64,000 nt of DNA, taken from Salipiger mangrovisoli (lineage in GTDB: Bacteria > Pseudomonadota > Alphaproteobacteria > Rhodobacterales > Rhodobacteraceae). Below the pieces are notes generated by a model. The model was given only the letters and a program-made list of their open reading frames with translations, did not search any database and had not been told where the DNA came from. A program made the translations under genes and the position numbers. Shown here in pieces: positions 38,127-47,835 of the stretch (position 1 is the first letter of the stretch; each line of letters starts with the position of its first letter). The stretch covers positions 62,001-126,000 of the forward strand of contig NZ_JADFFK010000020.1 of the NCBI RefSeq assembly GCF_015223355.1, in the 5' to 3' direction.

Positions 38127-39071
38127 ATGATCGTTGATTTCCGAAAACTGGCGAACTTCGTGAAGATCATCGATGCCGGCAGCATCTCGCGCGCGGCGGC
38201 GCTTCTCAACACCGCGCAGCCCGCGCTCAGCCAGCAACTTGCCGCGCTCGAGCAGCACTTCGGGCAGAAGCTTCTCCTGCGATCCAACAGCGGAATCAGC
38301 CCGACGCAGGCGGGGCTGGTGCTCTACCGGCACGCGCAGTTCATGCTGAAATACCTCGATCAGGCGACGCTGGATGTCGAGCGCGCGGGCGAGGTCCTGA
38401 CCGGGCATGTCTCGGTGGGGCTCGCCACCTACAGCGCCAGCTCCACCCTCTCTCTGCCGATCATCCGCGAGGTGCGGCGCCAGCATCCCGGGATCACCGT
38501 GCACATCAACGACAGCTTCGGGCAGATTCTGTCGGAACTGGTGATGAGCGGGCGGATGGACATGGCGGTGATCTACGCCAGCCACCCGATCAAGGGGACG
38601 CAGCTCGCACCGCTGTTCACCGAAGAGCTCTATTACGTGTGCGGCACCGATCAGGACGCGCTCTTCGCACCGGGCGCGCCGATCGAGGTCCAGGCGTTGA
38701 AAGGCGTGCCGCTGGTGCTGCCGGGCAAGGGGCATTTCCTGCGCAAGTTGATCGACGATGCCTTTGCCCGCGCGCGCGTCGAGCTCGAGATCGCCGCCGA
38801 GATTGAATCAATTTCGGCGCTTTCGGAGGCAGTTCGCACAGGAATTGGCGGCGCGATCCTGCCGCTTTCCGTGGTGCTGGGAACCTCGGGGCTGGAGCGT
38901 CTGAGCGCCCACCCGCTTATCAAGCCCGCGATCAGCGCCGATGTCGCCCTCTGCACCCCCGATCCGCTGCCGATGAGCGAGGCCGCTCTGGCCGTGAAGG
39001 CGGTGCTCTTGCAGGTGGTTGCCGACCTTCCGGAGCACGCCGCGGGGCGGAGCATCGCAAAGGCCTTGTGA
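38127..39071 (+). CDS. LysR family regulator, NAC-like
   Basis: The ATG at 38127 has AGGAGCGCC upstream. In the 314-residue protein the winged helix (residues 3-62) contains SISRAAALLNTAQPALSQQLAALEQHFG, typical of the Nac/CbbR-like branch, and a type-2 periplasmic-binding-fold effector domain follows from about residue 90. It lies in the same direction directly upstream of the Liv importer operon, 176 bp away, and probably controls it in response to a pathway compound. Confidence 0.9.
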   Translation: MIVDFRKLANFVKIIDAGSISRAAALLNTAQPALSQQLAALEQHFGQKLLLRSNSGISPTQAGLVLYRHAQFMLKYLDQATLDVERAGEVLTGHVSVGLATYSASSTLSLPIIREVRRQHPGITVHINDSFGQILSELVMSGRMDMAVIYASHPIKGTQLAPLFTEELYYVCGTDQDALFAPGAPIEVQALKGVPLVLPGKGHFLRKLIDDAFARARVELEIAAEIESISALSEAVRTGIGGAILPLSVVLGTSGLERLSAHPLIKPAISADVALCTPDPLPMSEAALAVKAVLLQVVADLPEHAAGRSIAKAL

Positions 39072-39247
39072 CAGGCTTCACCTTCTGGCCATAAGAAAAT
39101 CGAATACGCTCATACAATGTAAAGAGTGGATGACGCGACGGCGAGGGGGCAGCCTTTGAACATGGCTGTTCGATGACAGGCCCCCTGCGCGACCTGCCAA
39201 GCATCGCAAGATGTAATCAAAAATTTGAAATCAACAGGGAAAATCAA

Positions 39248-40423
39248 ATGAAGAAGTCTGCATTCAGCGCTCTCACGCGTTGCAGTGCGCTGGCGCTCTG
39301 CGTCGGCCTCGCAACCCCTGCATTCGCCCAGCAAGAGGTCATCAAGATCGGCCTCGTCTCGCCCAATTCCGGCGCCAACGCCCGTTACGGCGCCTTCGCG
39401 CAGCGCGGCGCGGAACTCGCCGCGAAAGAGATCAACGATGCGGGTGGCATCGACGGCCACAGCGTCGAGATCATTCCCGCCGACAGCGTCTGCACCCCGG
39501 TCGAGGGCGTCTCGGCGACCCAGCGCCTGATCAACCAGGACGAGGTCGATTTCATCATTGGCGACATCTGCTCGTCGGTCACGCTGGCGATGCAGCCGCT
39601 GGTCGAGGACGCCGGGATCGTGCTGCTCAACGCCGCCTCGTCCAACCCCGAGATCACCTACAAGGCCGGTGTCGGTGGCTACAAGTACAGCTTCCGCAAC
39701 TATCCCACCGACGAGGTGCGCGCCGCCTCGATCGTCGAATATGCTGCCGATAAGGGTCTGAAGAAACTGGCAGTGCTGTCGGTGGACAGCGACTACGGCC
39801 GGGGCGCGATCCAATTCACCAAGAAATATACCGGCGCGGCCGGGGTCGAGCTGGTCTCGGAGGACTATTACAAGGAAGGCGAGGTCGACTACCGCGCGGT
39901 GCTGACCACGATCCGCAAGTCCGGCGCCGACGCGATCCTGATGTACGGTCTGGCCGACACCACGCCGATCATCGCCCGCCAGATGATCGAGACCGGGCTC
40001 GCCGGGAAGCTTCCGCTGATCGGCAACGGCGAGTTCTCCGCCGCCGCGACCATCCAGGCCGCGCCCAAGGCGATGAACGGCGCGATCGAGGCCGCTGCCT
40101 GGCTGCCCGCCTACGAATCCGAGGGCTCGACCGCCTTCGTCGCCAGCTACGAGGCGGCCTATGACGGCGAAGAGCCGAACAACCACGCCTACGGCCACTG
40201 GGAAACCGTTCACATGCTCGCGCAGGCCATCGACGAGGCAGACAGCACCGACGCCGACGCCGTGGTCGCGGCGCTGGAGGGGATCAGCTTCGAAAGCCCG
40301 ATGGGCGCGATCACCTTCGACGACCACCACCAGGCAATCCGCCCGCTCCTGATGCTCGAGATCGTCGATGGCGAGCCGGTGGTCACCGGATCGGTCGCCG
40401 GCGAAGTCGACTACGCCAACTGA
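39248..40423 (+). CDS. Branched-chain-amino-acid-type ABC binding protein (LivK family)
   Basis: The ATG at 39248, after an AGGGA site, gives 391 residues with a Sec signal peptide (KK, hydrophobic core, cleavage near AFAQQE at residue 27). The body is a type I periplasmic-binding fold: KIGLVSPNSGANARYG and LNAASSNPEITY near residue 125. LivK-like proteins bind amino acids, amides and many other small organics. The downstream Hyu genes point to a cyclic or N-substituted amide. A structured leader lies upstream at 39145-39185. Confidence 0.92.
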   Translation: MKKSAFSALTRCSALALCVGLATPAFAQQEVIKIGLVSPNSGANARYGAFAQRGAELAAKEINDAGGIDGHSVEIIPADSVCTPVEGVSATQRLINQDEVDFIIGDICSSVTLAMQPLVEDAGIVLLNAASSNPEITYKAGVGGYKYSFRNYPTDEVRAASIVEYAADKGLKKLAVLSVDSDYGRGAIQFTKKYTGAAGVELVSEDYYKEGEVDYRAVLTTIRKSGADAILMYGLADTTPIIARQMIETGLAGKLPLIGNGEFSAAATIQAAPKAMNGAIEAAAWLPAYESEGSTAFVASYEAAYDGEEPNNHAYGHWETVHMLAQAIDEADSTDADAVVAALEGISFESPMGAITFDDHHQAIRPLLMLEIVDGEPVVTGSVAGEVDYAN

Positions 40424-40446
40424 GGGCCAGGGGTAGGGCAGACGCA

Positions 40447-41316
40447 ATGGAATTTCTGATTGAACAGATCCTCAACGGGATCTCGACCGGGTCCGTCTAC
40501 GCGATCGTCGCCGTCGGCATGACGATGATCTTCGGGGTGCTCCGGGCGATCAACTTCGCGCATGGCGAATACTACATGCTGGGCACATTTGGAGGTTGGT
40601 ACGCGATCAGTGCTCTTGGCGTGCCCTACCCCGTAGCCATCGTGATCGGCGTGGCGGTGACGGCGGCGATCGCCTTCGTCATCGGCCGCCTGGTCATGGA
40701 GCGGATGATCGGTGCCGCCCCCGAGGCCAGCGTCGTGGCCACGCTCGGCGTGTCGCTGGTGCTGCAGAACAGTGTCATCCTGGCCTTCGGCGGGAGCTAC
40801 AAGTTCTTCTCCGAGGGCTACATCGAGCCGGTCTTCTTCGGCGATATCGGCATCGCGCAGCAGCGGCTGCTGATCATCGGGCTGTGCATCCTGGTCTTCG
40901 CCGGCCTCGAATGGATGGTCAGCCACACCCGCATCGGCAAGGCGATGCGCGCGGTGTCGCAGAACACCGAGGCCTGCGCCGTCGTCGGCATCGACGTGCG
41001 CACCGTGGTGATCGCGACCTTCGTGCTCGGCACCTCTCTGGCGGCCTTCTCGGGCATCCTGACGGCGCCGGTGAACGTGTCGGTCTATGGCAGCATGGGC
41101 GAGATCATCACCTTCAAGACGCTGCCGATCATCGTCATGGGCGGGCTCGGCAACGTGCGCGGCACCTTCATCGCGGCGATGATCCTCGGCATCGCGGAAA
41201 GCTTCGTCGCCGGGCAGTTCGGCCTGCAGTACCGCGACTCCGTCGGCTTCGTCACGCTGATCCTGATGCTGCTGTGGCGCCCGCATGGCCTGTTCTCGAG
41301 CCATGCCCGCTTCTGA
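40447..41316 (+). CDS. livH: Liv-type ABC permease (LivH)
   Basis: A 289-residue membrane protein with about eight helices. It has GISTGSVYAIVAVGMTMIFG near the N-terminus, INFAHGEYYMLG, and the ATPase-docking loop region MRAVSQNTEACAVVGID. It lies 23 bp after the binding-protein gene and forms the channel with LivM. Confidence 0.93.
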   Translation: MEFLIEQILNGISTGSVYAIVAVGMTMIFGVLRAINFAHGEYYMLGTFGGWYAISALGVPYPVAIVIGVAVTAAIAFVIGRLVMERMIGAAPEASVVATLGVSLVLQNSVILAFGGSYKFFSEGYIEPVFFGDIGIAQQRLLIIGLCILVFAGLEWMVSHTRIGKAMRAVSQNTEACAVVGIDVRTVVIATFVLGTSLAAFSGILTAPVNVSVYGSMGEIITFKTLPIIVMGGLGNVRGTFIAAMILGIAESFVAGQFGLQYRDSVGFVTLILMLLWRPHGLFSSHARF

Positions 41317-41376
41317 CCACGCCCCCGAAGGCCGCCCCGGCGCGGCCCGGTGTTCCTCCTTCCGAAAGACACCCAG

Positions 41377-42390
41377 ATGAACCTTACCGAACCATATCAA
41401 TCCGACGGGGCAAGGGGCGTGCAGCCGCTGCGGCTGGTGCTCGTGCTCGGTCTTGCGCTGGTCGCGCTCTGCGCACCGCTGGTGCTGGGCACCTACGCCG
41501 TGCACGCGGCGGTGATCGCGATGATCTTCCTGCTGCCGGCGCATGGGCTCAATCTGCTGGTCGGCTACACCGGCATGCTGTCGCTGGCGCAGGCGGCCTT
41601 CTTCGGGCTCGGCGCCTATACCTCGGCTCTGATGTCGATCCATCTCGGCACCTCCTTCCCGGTGAACTTCGCTGGCGCCGCGCTGATGGCCGCGATCGTT
41701 GCCGTGCCGCTCGGCATCCCGGCGCTGCGGCTGCGGACCACCTCCTTCGTGATGTGCACGCTCGGCTTCGTCATCATCGGGCAGGCGATCTCGAAGAACT
41801 GGATCAGCGTGACCCGCGGCGACATGGGCCTGTCGAACATCGACAAGCCGACCTTCCGCCTGCTCGGCGCCAGCGTCGAGGTTGCCGGCCCGGTGCAGAC
41901 CTACTACCTCGCGCTGGCCATCGGCGCGCTGGCGACGGGCGTCTTCTGGCTGCTGGTGCGCTCGCCCGCCGGGCGCAACCTCGTGGCCATCCGCGAGAAC
42001 GAGACGCTGGCGGAATCGCTGGGTGTGCCGACCTGGAAATACCGGCTTGCCGCCTTCGTGATCGCCGCGGCCTTCGCCGGGGCGGGGGGCAGCCTCTACG
42101 TCCACTACATCTCGGTCGCCAGCCCGCTGATGTTCCAGACCATCTACACCACCACCATGCTGATCATCGTGCTCGGCGGCGGTGCGGGTTCGATCACCGG
42201 CGTGGTCTTCGGCGCCTTCCTCTTCGTCGGCCTGTCCGAGGGGCTGCGCGTCACGCCCGAGCTGCGGATGATCGCCTACGGGCTGTGCCTGCTGCTGCTG
42301 GTCTTCAAGTTCCCCAAGGGCTTCGCGCCGCTGCTGCAGAAACTCTGGGACCGCGCCGGCGGCATCACCCGCAAGGAGGGCAGCGCATGA
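41377..42390 (+). CDS. livM: Liv-type ABC permease (LivM)
   Basis: A 337-residue permease from the ATG at 41377; an ATG at 41350 is possible. It has about ten helices, with LNLLVGYTGMLSLAQAAFFGLGA and the docking loop NLVAIRENETLAESLGV. Its stop overlaps the start of the LivG gene by 4 bp. Confidence 0.93.
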   Translation: MNLTEPYQSDGARGVQPLRLVLVLGLALVALCAPLVLGTYAVHAAVIAMIFLLPAHGLNLLVGYTGMLSLAQAAFFGLGAYTSALMSIHLGTSFPVNFAGAALMAAIVAVPLGIPALRLRTTSFVMCTLGFVIIGQAISKNWISVTRGDMGLSNIDKPTFRLLGASVEVAGPVQTYYLALAIGALATGVFWLLVRSPAGRNLVAIRENETLAESLGVPTWKYRLAAFVIAAAFAGAGGSLYVHYISVASPLMFQTIYTTTMLIIVLGGGAGSITGVVFGAFLFVGLSEGLRVTPELRMIAYGLCLLLLVFKFPKGFAPLLQKLWDRAGGITRKEGSA

Positions 42391-43160
42391 CCGCACCTCT
42401 GACCATTCTCGAGGTCAAGGGCCTGACCAAGAGCTACGGCGCGGTGCGCGCGGTGGACAGCGTCGACCTGCACATCGACCGCGGCGAGATCCTCGGGCTG
42501 ATCGGGCCGAACGGCTCGGGCAAGTCGACCTTCTTCGACTGCACCACCGGGCTTGCCGAGCCCGACACCGGCAAGGTCCTGCTCGAGGGCACGGAAATCA
42601 CCAACTGGCCGCTCAACCGCATCGCCCGCGAGGGCCGCATGCTGCGCAGCTTCCAGAAGACCGTGGTCTTCAAGCAGCTCGACGTCGAGGAGAACCTGGT
42701 GATCGCCGGGCAGATGTTCGCCTTTCCCAGCGTCGCCTCGACCTTCAGCTTCGGGCGTGCCGCGCGCGATCGGGTCGCCGGTCTGCGCCGCCACGCGCGG
42801 GAGTTGATCGAGCTGACTGGCCTCGGCCACGTTGCGCACATGCCGGCGGGCAACCTGTCGGGCGGGCAGCAGAAGCTGATCCAGTTCGCCTCGATGCTGA
42901 TGCCCGACCCGCGGTTGATCATGCTCGACGAGCCGATGGCCGGGATCAACCCCAAGCTCATCGAGCGTGTGGTTGATACCATTCAATACGCGAACCGCGA
43001 GATGGGGGTCAGCTTCCTCGTCATCGAACACAACATCGACGTGGTGACCAACCTCTGCTCGCGCGCCATCGTCCTCGACCAGGGGCGCAAGCTCTGCGAG
43101 GGCACGCCGGCCGAGGTCATCGCCAACAAGGACGTGCGGGAGGCCTATCTTGGTGGATAA
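42387..43160 (+). CDS. livG: Liv-type ABC ATPase (LivG)
   Basis: A 257-residue ATPase starting at the ATG that overlaps livM. Walker A GPNGSGKST is near residue 38, signature LSGGQQKLI near 154, Walker B LIMLDEPMAG, then the His switch in VIEHNID. It energises import together with LivF. Confidence 0.94.
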   Translation: MTAPLTILEVKGLTKSYGAVRAVDSVDLHIDRGEILGLIGPNGSGKSTFFDCTTGLAEPDTGKVLLEGTEITNWPLNRIAREGRMLRSFQKTVVFKQLDVEENLVIAGQMFAFPSVASTFSFGRAARDRVAGLRRHARELIELTGLGHVAHMPAGNLSGGQQKLIQFASMLMPDPRLIMLDEPMAGINPKLIERVVDTIQYANREMGVSFLVIEHNIDVVTNLCSRAIVLDQGRKLCEGTPAEVIANKDVREAYLGG

Positions 43161-43920
43161 TCCGATCACTCTTTCGATCCGTGACGCGCGCGCGGGCTAT
43201 GCCACGCTCGACATTCTCAACGGTGTCACGCTCGACGTGCCGCAGGGCGAGTTCGTGGCGCTGATGGGCCCGAACGGCGCGGGCAAATCGACGCTGCTGA
43301 AGACGGTCTTCGGGATGACCACCTTCAAGGGCGGCGAGATCAAGTGGCAGGGCGAGCACATCGAGCGGCTCGCCACGCGCGAGATCCTCGGGCGCGGCAT
43401 CTCCTACGTGCCGCAGGGGCGCTGCAACTTCCCGCTGATGACCGTGCAGGAAAACCTCGAGATGGCCGCCTACACGATCCGTGACGGCAAGGTGAAGGCC
43501 GAGCGCGACTACGTGCTCGAGCTTTTCCCCTCGCTCGCTAAGCGGCGCAAGACGCTGGCCGGGAACATGTCGGGCGGCGAGCAGCAACTGCTCGAGGTGG
43601 CGATGGCGGTGCTGCAGCGGCCGAAGCTGCTGCTGGTGGACGAACCATCGGTCGGGCTTTCACCGGCGGCGGTGGGGATCGTCTTCGACGAGCTCCTGCG
43701 GCTGCGCGACACCGGGATGACCATCCTGCTGGTCGAGCAGAACACCAAGAAGGCCATGGAGGTCGCCGACCGCGCGGTCATCCTGCGGCTCGGCGAGGTG
43801 ATCTGGGACGGCAGCCCGGCCGAGATCACGCATGACGAACTGGGCGAACTTTTCCTGACCGGCAAGATGCGCGGCGAACGCGAGCTGGAGGCTGCCCATA
43901 GCAATTCCTTATCGCGCTAG
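43153..43920 (+). CDS. livF: Liv-type ABC ATPase (LivF)
   Basis: No ATG fits. A GTG at 43153, 9 bp after GGGAGG, overlaps the end of livG; a TTG at 43150 is the alternative. The 255-residue product has Walker A GPNGAGKST, signature MSGGEQQLLEVA, Walker B LLLVDEPSVGLSP and VEQNTKKA at the switch. It completes the KHMGF importer. A 160-bp gap follows, with a 16-bp GC palindrome near 44020, before hyuA. Confidence 0.93.
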   Translation: MDNPITLSIRDARAGYATLDILNGVTLDVPQGEFVALMGPNGAGKSTLLKTVFGMTTFKGGEIKWQGEHIERLATREILGRGISYVPQGRCNFPLMTVQENLEMAAYTIRDGKVKAERDYVLELFPSLAKRRKTLAGNMSGGEQQLLEVAMAVLQRPKLLLVDEPSVGLSPAAVGIVFDELLRLRDTGMTILLVEQNTKKAMEVADRAVILRLGEVIWDGSPAEITHDELGELFLTGKMRGERELEAAHSNSLSR

Positions 43921-44080
43921 TAACGACCGGTGTTGGCGCCTGATCCGGCCCTGCGGCTAGACTGATCAGGACAGGGGCGCCACCGCCGATCCCCACTTCC
44001 CGAACAAGCAGGAGCACCGCGGCCCGGGCCGCGAACGGCGACCTGCGGCCGAAACACAGACTTTCAGGACTGAGACAACC

Positions 44081-46153
44081 ATGGCGAAACTAGCTTTTGA
44101 CACCGGCGGCACCTTCACCGACTTCGCGCTGCTCGACGACGCCGGGGCGTTGCACCTGCACAAGGTGCTCTCGACCCCGCTCAACCCCGCCGACGCGGTG
44201 ATCCAGGGGGTCAGCGAGCTGCTCCAACAGCACGCGCAGACCGTCGACCGCGACACCGTGCAGGTGCTTGGCGCCACGACGGTTGTCACCAACGCCGTGC
44301 TCGAGCGCCGCGGGGCCGAGACCGGGCTGATCACCACCGAGGGCTTCCAGGACATCCTGCGCATCCGCAACGAGGGGCGCTACGACCTTTACGACCTGAA
44401 GATCCAGTATCCCGATCCGCTGGTCAGCCGCGCCGAGACCTTCGGCGCGCCGGAGCGCATCACCGCCGAGGGCGTGGTGGTCCGCGGGCTCGACGAGGAG
44501 GCAGTGCGCGCCCTCGGCCAGAGCTTTGCCGACAAGGGGTTGCGCTCGGTCGCGGTGTGCCTGCTGCATGCCTACAAGTACCCCGACCACGAGCGCCGGA
44601 TCCGCGACATCCTTGCCGAGGTCGCGCCGGACGTCTTCGTGACCATCTCGTCGGACGTCTGCCCCGAGGTGCGCGAGTTCGACCGCGCCTCGACCACCGT
44701 GGCGAACGCCTACACCCGGCCGCTGATGGAACAGCACGTGGCCGAGCTGGCCTCGGCCTTCCACGAGCGCGGCATCGACCGCGACCTGCTGTGGATGACC
44801 TCTTCGGGCGGGCTGGTGCCCAGCCCGCGTGCCGCCAAGCTGCCGGTGCGCCTGATCGAGTCCGGCCCCGCCGCCGGAGCGGTGGCCGCGGCGGAATTCG
44901 GCCGCATCGCCGGCGAGACCAGCGTGCTCTCCTTCGACATGGGGGGCACCACCGCCAAGCTCTGTCTGATCCCCAATGGCGAGCCGACCATTGCCTCGGA
45001 GCTCGAGGTGGCGCATTACCACCGCTTCCGCAAGGGCTCGGGCTTCCCGCTCAAGATCCAGTCGATCCACATGATCGAGATCGGCGCGGGTGGCGGCTCG
45101 ATCGCCGCCAAGACCCCGCTCGGCCTGCTCAATGTCGGTCCGCGCTCGGCCGGGGCGCTGCCGGGGCCGGCGGCCTATCAGCGCGGCGGCACCGAGCCGA
45201 CCGTCACCGACGCCGATATCGTGCTGGGCTACATGGGCACCGAGAACTTCGTCGGTGGCAGCTTCAAGGTCTCGAAAGAAGCGGCGATCGAGGCGATCGA
45301 CCGGCTGGCGGGGGAACTGGGCGTCAGCCGCGAGCGCTGTGCCTGGGGCATCCATGACCTGGTCAACGAGGCCATGGCCAAGGCCGCCTCGATGCATGCG
45401 ACCGACCTCGGCGTCGATCCGCGGCAGCTGCCGATGGTCGCCTTCGGCGGCGCCGGTCCGGTGCACGCCTGGGGCATCGCGCGCAAGCTCGGCATCCGGC
45501 GGATCATCTGCCCGACGGGGGCGGGTGTCACCTCGGCCCTGGGCCTGATGATCGCCCCGGTGGCGGTGGACGTCTCGGCCTCGCAGCCGATGGCACTGGC
45601 CGACTGGGACGCGGCGACGGTCGAGCCGCTGCTGGCCGATCTCGCCCGGCAGGGCGCCGATGTGGTGACCGCGGCGGGCGTCGCGGCAGAGACCATCGAC
45701 CTGCGCTACTCGGTCGACATGCGCCACGTCGGGCAGGGCCACGAGATCTCGGTGATCCTGCCGGACCTCGCGCTGCCGAAGGACGAGTTCCTCGCCGAAC
45801 TCGAGGCGCGCTTCTACGCGCATTACATCGAGCTCTTCGGCCGCAAGGTCGAGAACTCGGCGATCGAGATCATCACATGGCGCATGCGGGCCAGCGGCCA
45901 GAAGGCCGAGGCGCGCCGGCCGGTGGCGGTGAAGGTCGGCCCGCAGCCGCTGAAGGGGCACCGCGAGATCTACTTCGACACGCTCGGCCGCGCGGTCCAG
46001 ACCCCGATCTACGATCACTACGCGCTCGAGGTGAATGCGCCCATCGCCGGGCCGGCGATCATCGAGCAGCGCGAGTCCAGCATCGTCATGGGCCCGGAAG
46101 GCACCGCGCATGTGGACGCCAAGGGCAACCTCATCATCGACATCAAGGAGTGA
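44081..46153 (+). CDS. hyuA: HyuA-type hydantoinase/oxoprolinase subunit A
   Basis: A 690-residue protein of the hydantoinase A/oxoprolinase family. The N-terminal ATP-binding DTGGTFTD is at residues 7-14, a Hydant_A_N domain precedes, and the central ASKHA-like domain has FDMGGTTAK near residue 287 and GGGSIA near 338. The family performs ATP-dependent opening of cyclic amides (N-methylhydantoin, 5-oxoproline, caprolactam) or carboxylation. Its partner HyuB is encoded 5 bp downstream. Which of these applies cannot be told from sequence alone. Confidence 0.92.
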   Translation: MAKLAFDTGGTFTDFALLDDAGALHLHKVLSTPLNPADAVIQGVSELLQQHAQTVDRDTVQVLGATTVVTNAVLERRGAETGLITTEGFQDILRIRNEGRYDLYDLKIQYPDPLVSRAETFGAPERITAEGVVVRGLDEEAVRALGQSFADKGLRSVAVCLLHAYKYPDHERRIRDILAEVAPDVFVTISSDVCPEVREFDRASTTVANAYTRPLMEQHVAELASAFHERGIDRDLLWMTSSGGLVPSPRAAKLPVRLIESGPAAGAVAAAEFGRIAGETSVLSFDMGGTTAKLCLIPNGEPTIASELEVAHYHRFRKGSGFPLKIQSIHMIEIGAGGGSIAAKTPLGLLNVGPRSAGALPGPAAYQRGGTEPTVTDADIVLGYMGTENFVGGSFKVSKEAAIEAIDRLAGELGVSRERCAWGIHDLVNEAMAKAASMHATDLGVDPRQLPMVAFGGAGPVHAWGIARKLGIRRIICPTGAGVTSALGLMIAPVAVDVSASQPMALADWDAATVEPLLADLARQGADVVTAAGVAAETIDLRYSVDMRHVGQGHEISVILPDLALPKDEFLAELEARFYAHYIELFGRKVENSAIEIITWRMRASGQKAEARRPVAVKVGPQPLKGHREIYFDTLGRAVQTPIYDHYALEVNAPIAGPAIIEQRESSIVMGPEGTAHVDAKGNLIIDIKE

Positions 46154-46158
46154 TCGAC

Positions 46159-47835
46159 ATGGGCAAAATGGAAACTCTCAAGGCCGACCTGACCGATCCG
46201 ATCACCCTGCAGGTCATGTGGAACCGGCTGATCTTCATCGCCGACCAGGCCGACACCGTGCTGGGGCGCACCGCCTTCTCGCCGATCGTGCGCGAGAACC
46301 ACGACTATGTCACCGTGCTGCTCGACAGCCGGGGCCGGGCGCTGGCGCAATGCACCTGGTCGATCCCGGTCTTCATCTCGTCGCTGCCGGCGGCGGCGCA
46401 GAAGCACTTCCTGCCGACCTTCACCCCGGACATGCTCGAAGAGGGCGACGTCCTGGCGACCAATGACCCCGAGATCGGCACCGGCCACCTTCCCGACGTG
46501 ACGATGATCACGCCGATCTGGAAGAACGGCAAGATCATCGCCTATGCCGGCTCGATCGCGCACCTCCCCGACATCGGCGGCCGCCCGCTGCACTCCGAGG
46601 CGGTGGACATCTTCGAGGAGGGCGTGCGCTTTCCGATCGTCAAGCTGTTGAAGAAGGGCGAGCCGAACCGCGACGTGCTGGCAATGATCGCCGCCTCGGT
46701 GCGCCTGCCCACCGAGGTGCAGGGCGATCTCGACTCGATGGTGGCGGCGAACAACGTCATGGGCCGCGAGCTGCTGCGCTTCCTCGACGAGTACGGGCTC
46801 GACGAGGTCGACACGCTGGCCGACGTGATCCAGGGCCTGTCCGAGCGGCAGACCCGCGCCGCCATCCGCAATTGGCCAAACGGCACCTACCGCTCGGAGC
46901 TGACGCTCGACGGCTACTCCCCGGACGTGGTGCTGAAGGCCGCGGTGACGGTCGAGGACGACCGCATCCACGTAGACTACACCGGCTCCTCGGCGCAGGT
47001 GCTGAACTCGATCAACTGCCGCACCAACTACCGCTACGCCCACACCGCCTATGCGCTGAAGTGCCTGCTCGACCCCGAAACGCCGAACAACGAGGGCTGT
47101 ATCGCGCCCTTCACCGACGAGGCGCCGATGGGCTCGATCCTGAACCCGCAGCCCTGGACGGCGGGCAATTCGCGCAACCTCATCGGCCACGCGATCCCCT
47201 CGCTGATCTTCAAGGCGCTCGAGGAGGTGGCTCCCGAAGGCGTCATCGGCGACAGCGGCGGCGCACCGATCTGGGCGGCGAACTGCGTCGGGCAGCGCGC
47301 CGACGGCAGCCAGTACGGCTCGGTGCAGAACTTCCACGGCGGGCAGGGCGGGCGCTCGGACAGCGACGGGCTCGACACGCTGTCCTTCCCCTCGAACTGC
47401 AAGGTCACCGCGGTCGAGATGTTCGAACTGGTGGTGCCGGTGCTGACCCATTGCAAGGAGCTGATCCCTGACAGCGGCGGCGCCGGCAAGTATCGTGGCG
47501 GGCTCGGCCAGCGCGCGATCCTCGAGAACCTCGGCGACAGCCCGATGTCGATCTACCTCGCGTCGGAGCGCACCCGCACGCCCTGTTTTGGCGTGGTTGG
47601 CGGGCAGTCTGGCCGCAAGGGCGTGGTGCTGAAGAACGGCGCGCCGCACCAGCCCAAGGGCAAGGTCACGCTCGAGAAGGGGGACCGGCTCACCCTCGAG
47701 ACGCCGGGCGGCGGCGGCTGGGGGGCGGCAGAGGCGCGCCCCGTGGACCTGCTGCGCGAGGATCTGCGGCTTGGGCTTGTCACCGCGGCGGCAGCCGCGG
47801 AAACCTACGGCTACGAAGAAGGAGAAGAGGCATGA
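46159..47835 (+). CDS. hyuB: HyuB-type hydantoinase/oxoprolinase subunit B
   Basis: The ATG at 46159 (AAGGAGTGATCGAC upstream) gives 558 residues matching the Hydantoinase_B domain throughout: FSPIVRENHDY, LATNDPEIGTGHLPD with metal-ligand candidates, the SAQVLNSINCRTNY region, and GGAGKYRGGLGQ near the C-terminus. It forms the alpha/beta complex with HyuA. Its stop overlaps the SDR start, so the four enzyme genes are coupled. Confidence 0.93.
   Translation: MGKMETLKADLTDPITLQVMWNRLIFIADQADTVLGRTAFSPIVRENHDYVTVLLDSRGRALAQCTWSIPVFISSLPAAAQKHFLPTFTPDMLEEGDVLATNDPEIGTGHLPDVTMITPIWKNGKIIAYAGSIAHLPDIGGRPLHSEAVDIFEEGVRFPIVKLLKKGEPNRDVLAMIAASVRLPTEVQGDLDSMVAANNVMGRELLRFLDEYGLDEVDTLADVIQGLSERQTRAAIRNWPNGTYRSELTLDGYSPDVVLKAAVTVEDDRIHVDYTGSSAQVLNSINCRTNYRYAHTAYALKCLLDPETPNNEGCIAPFTDEAPMGSILNPQPWTAGNSRNLIGHAIPSLIFKALEEVAPEGVIGDSGGAPIWAANCVGQRADGSQYGSVQNFHGGQGGRSDSDGLDTLSFPSNCKVTAVEMFELVVPVLTHCKELIPDSGGAGKYRGGLGQRAILENLGDSPMSIYLASERTRTPCFGVVGGQSGRKGVVLKNGAPHQPKGKVTLEKGDRLTLETPGGGGWGAAEARPVDLLREDLRLGLVTAAAAAETYGYEEGEEA

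Noticed and set aside
44020..44040. GC palindrome between livF and hyuA as an operator
   Set aside because: The self-complementary stretch is made only of G and C in a G+C-rich gap and has no second copy. A chance hairpin is as likely.
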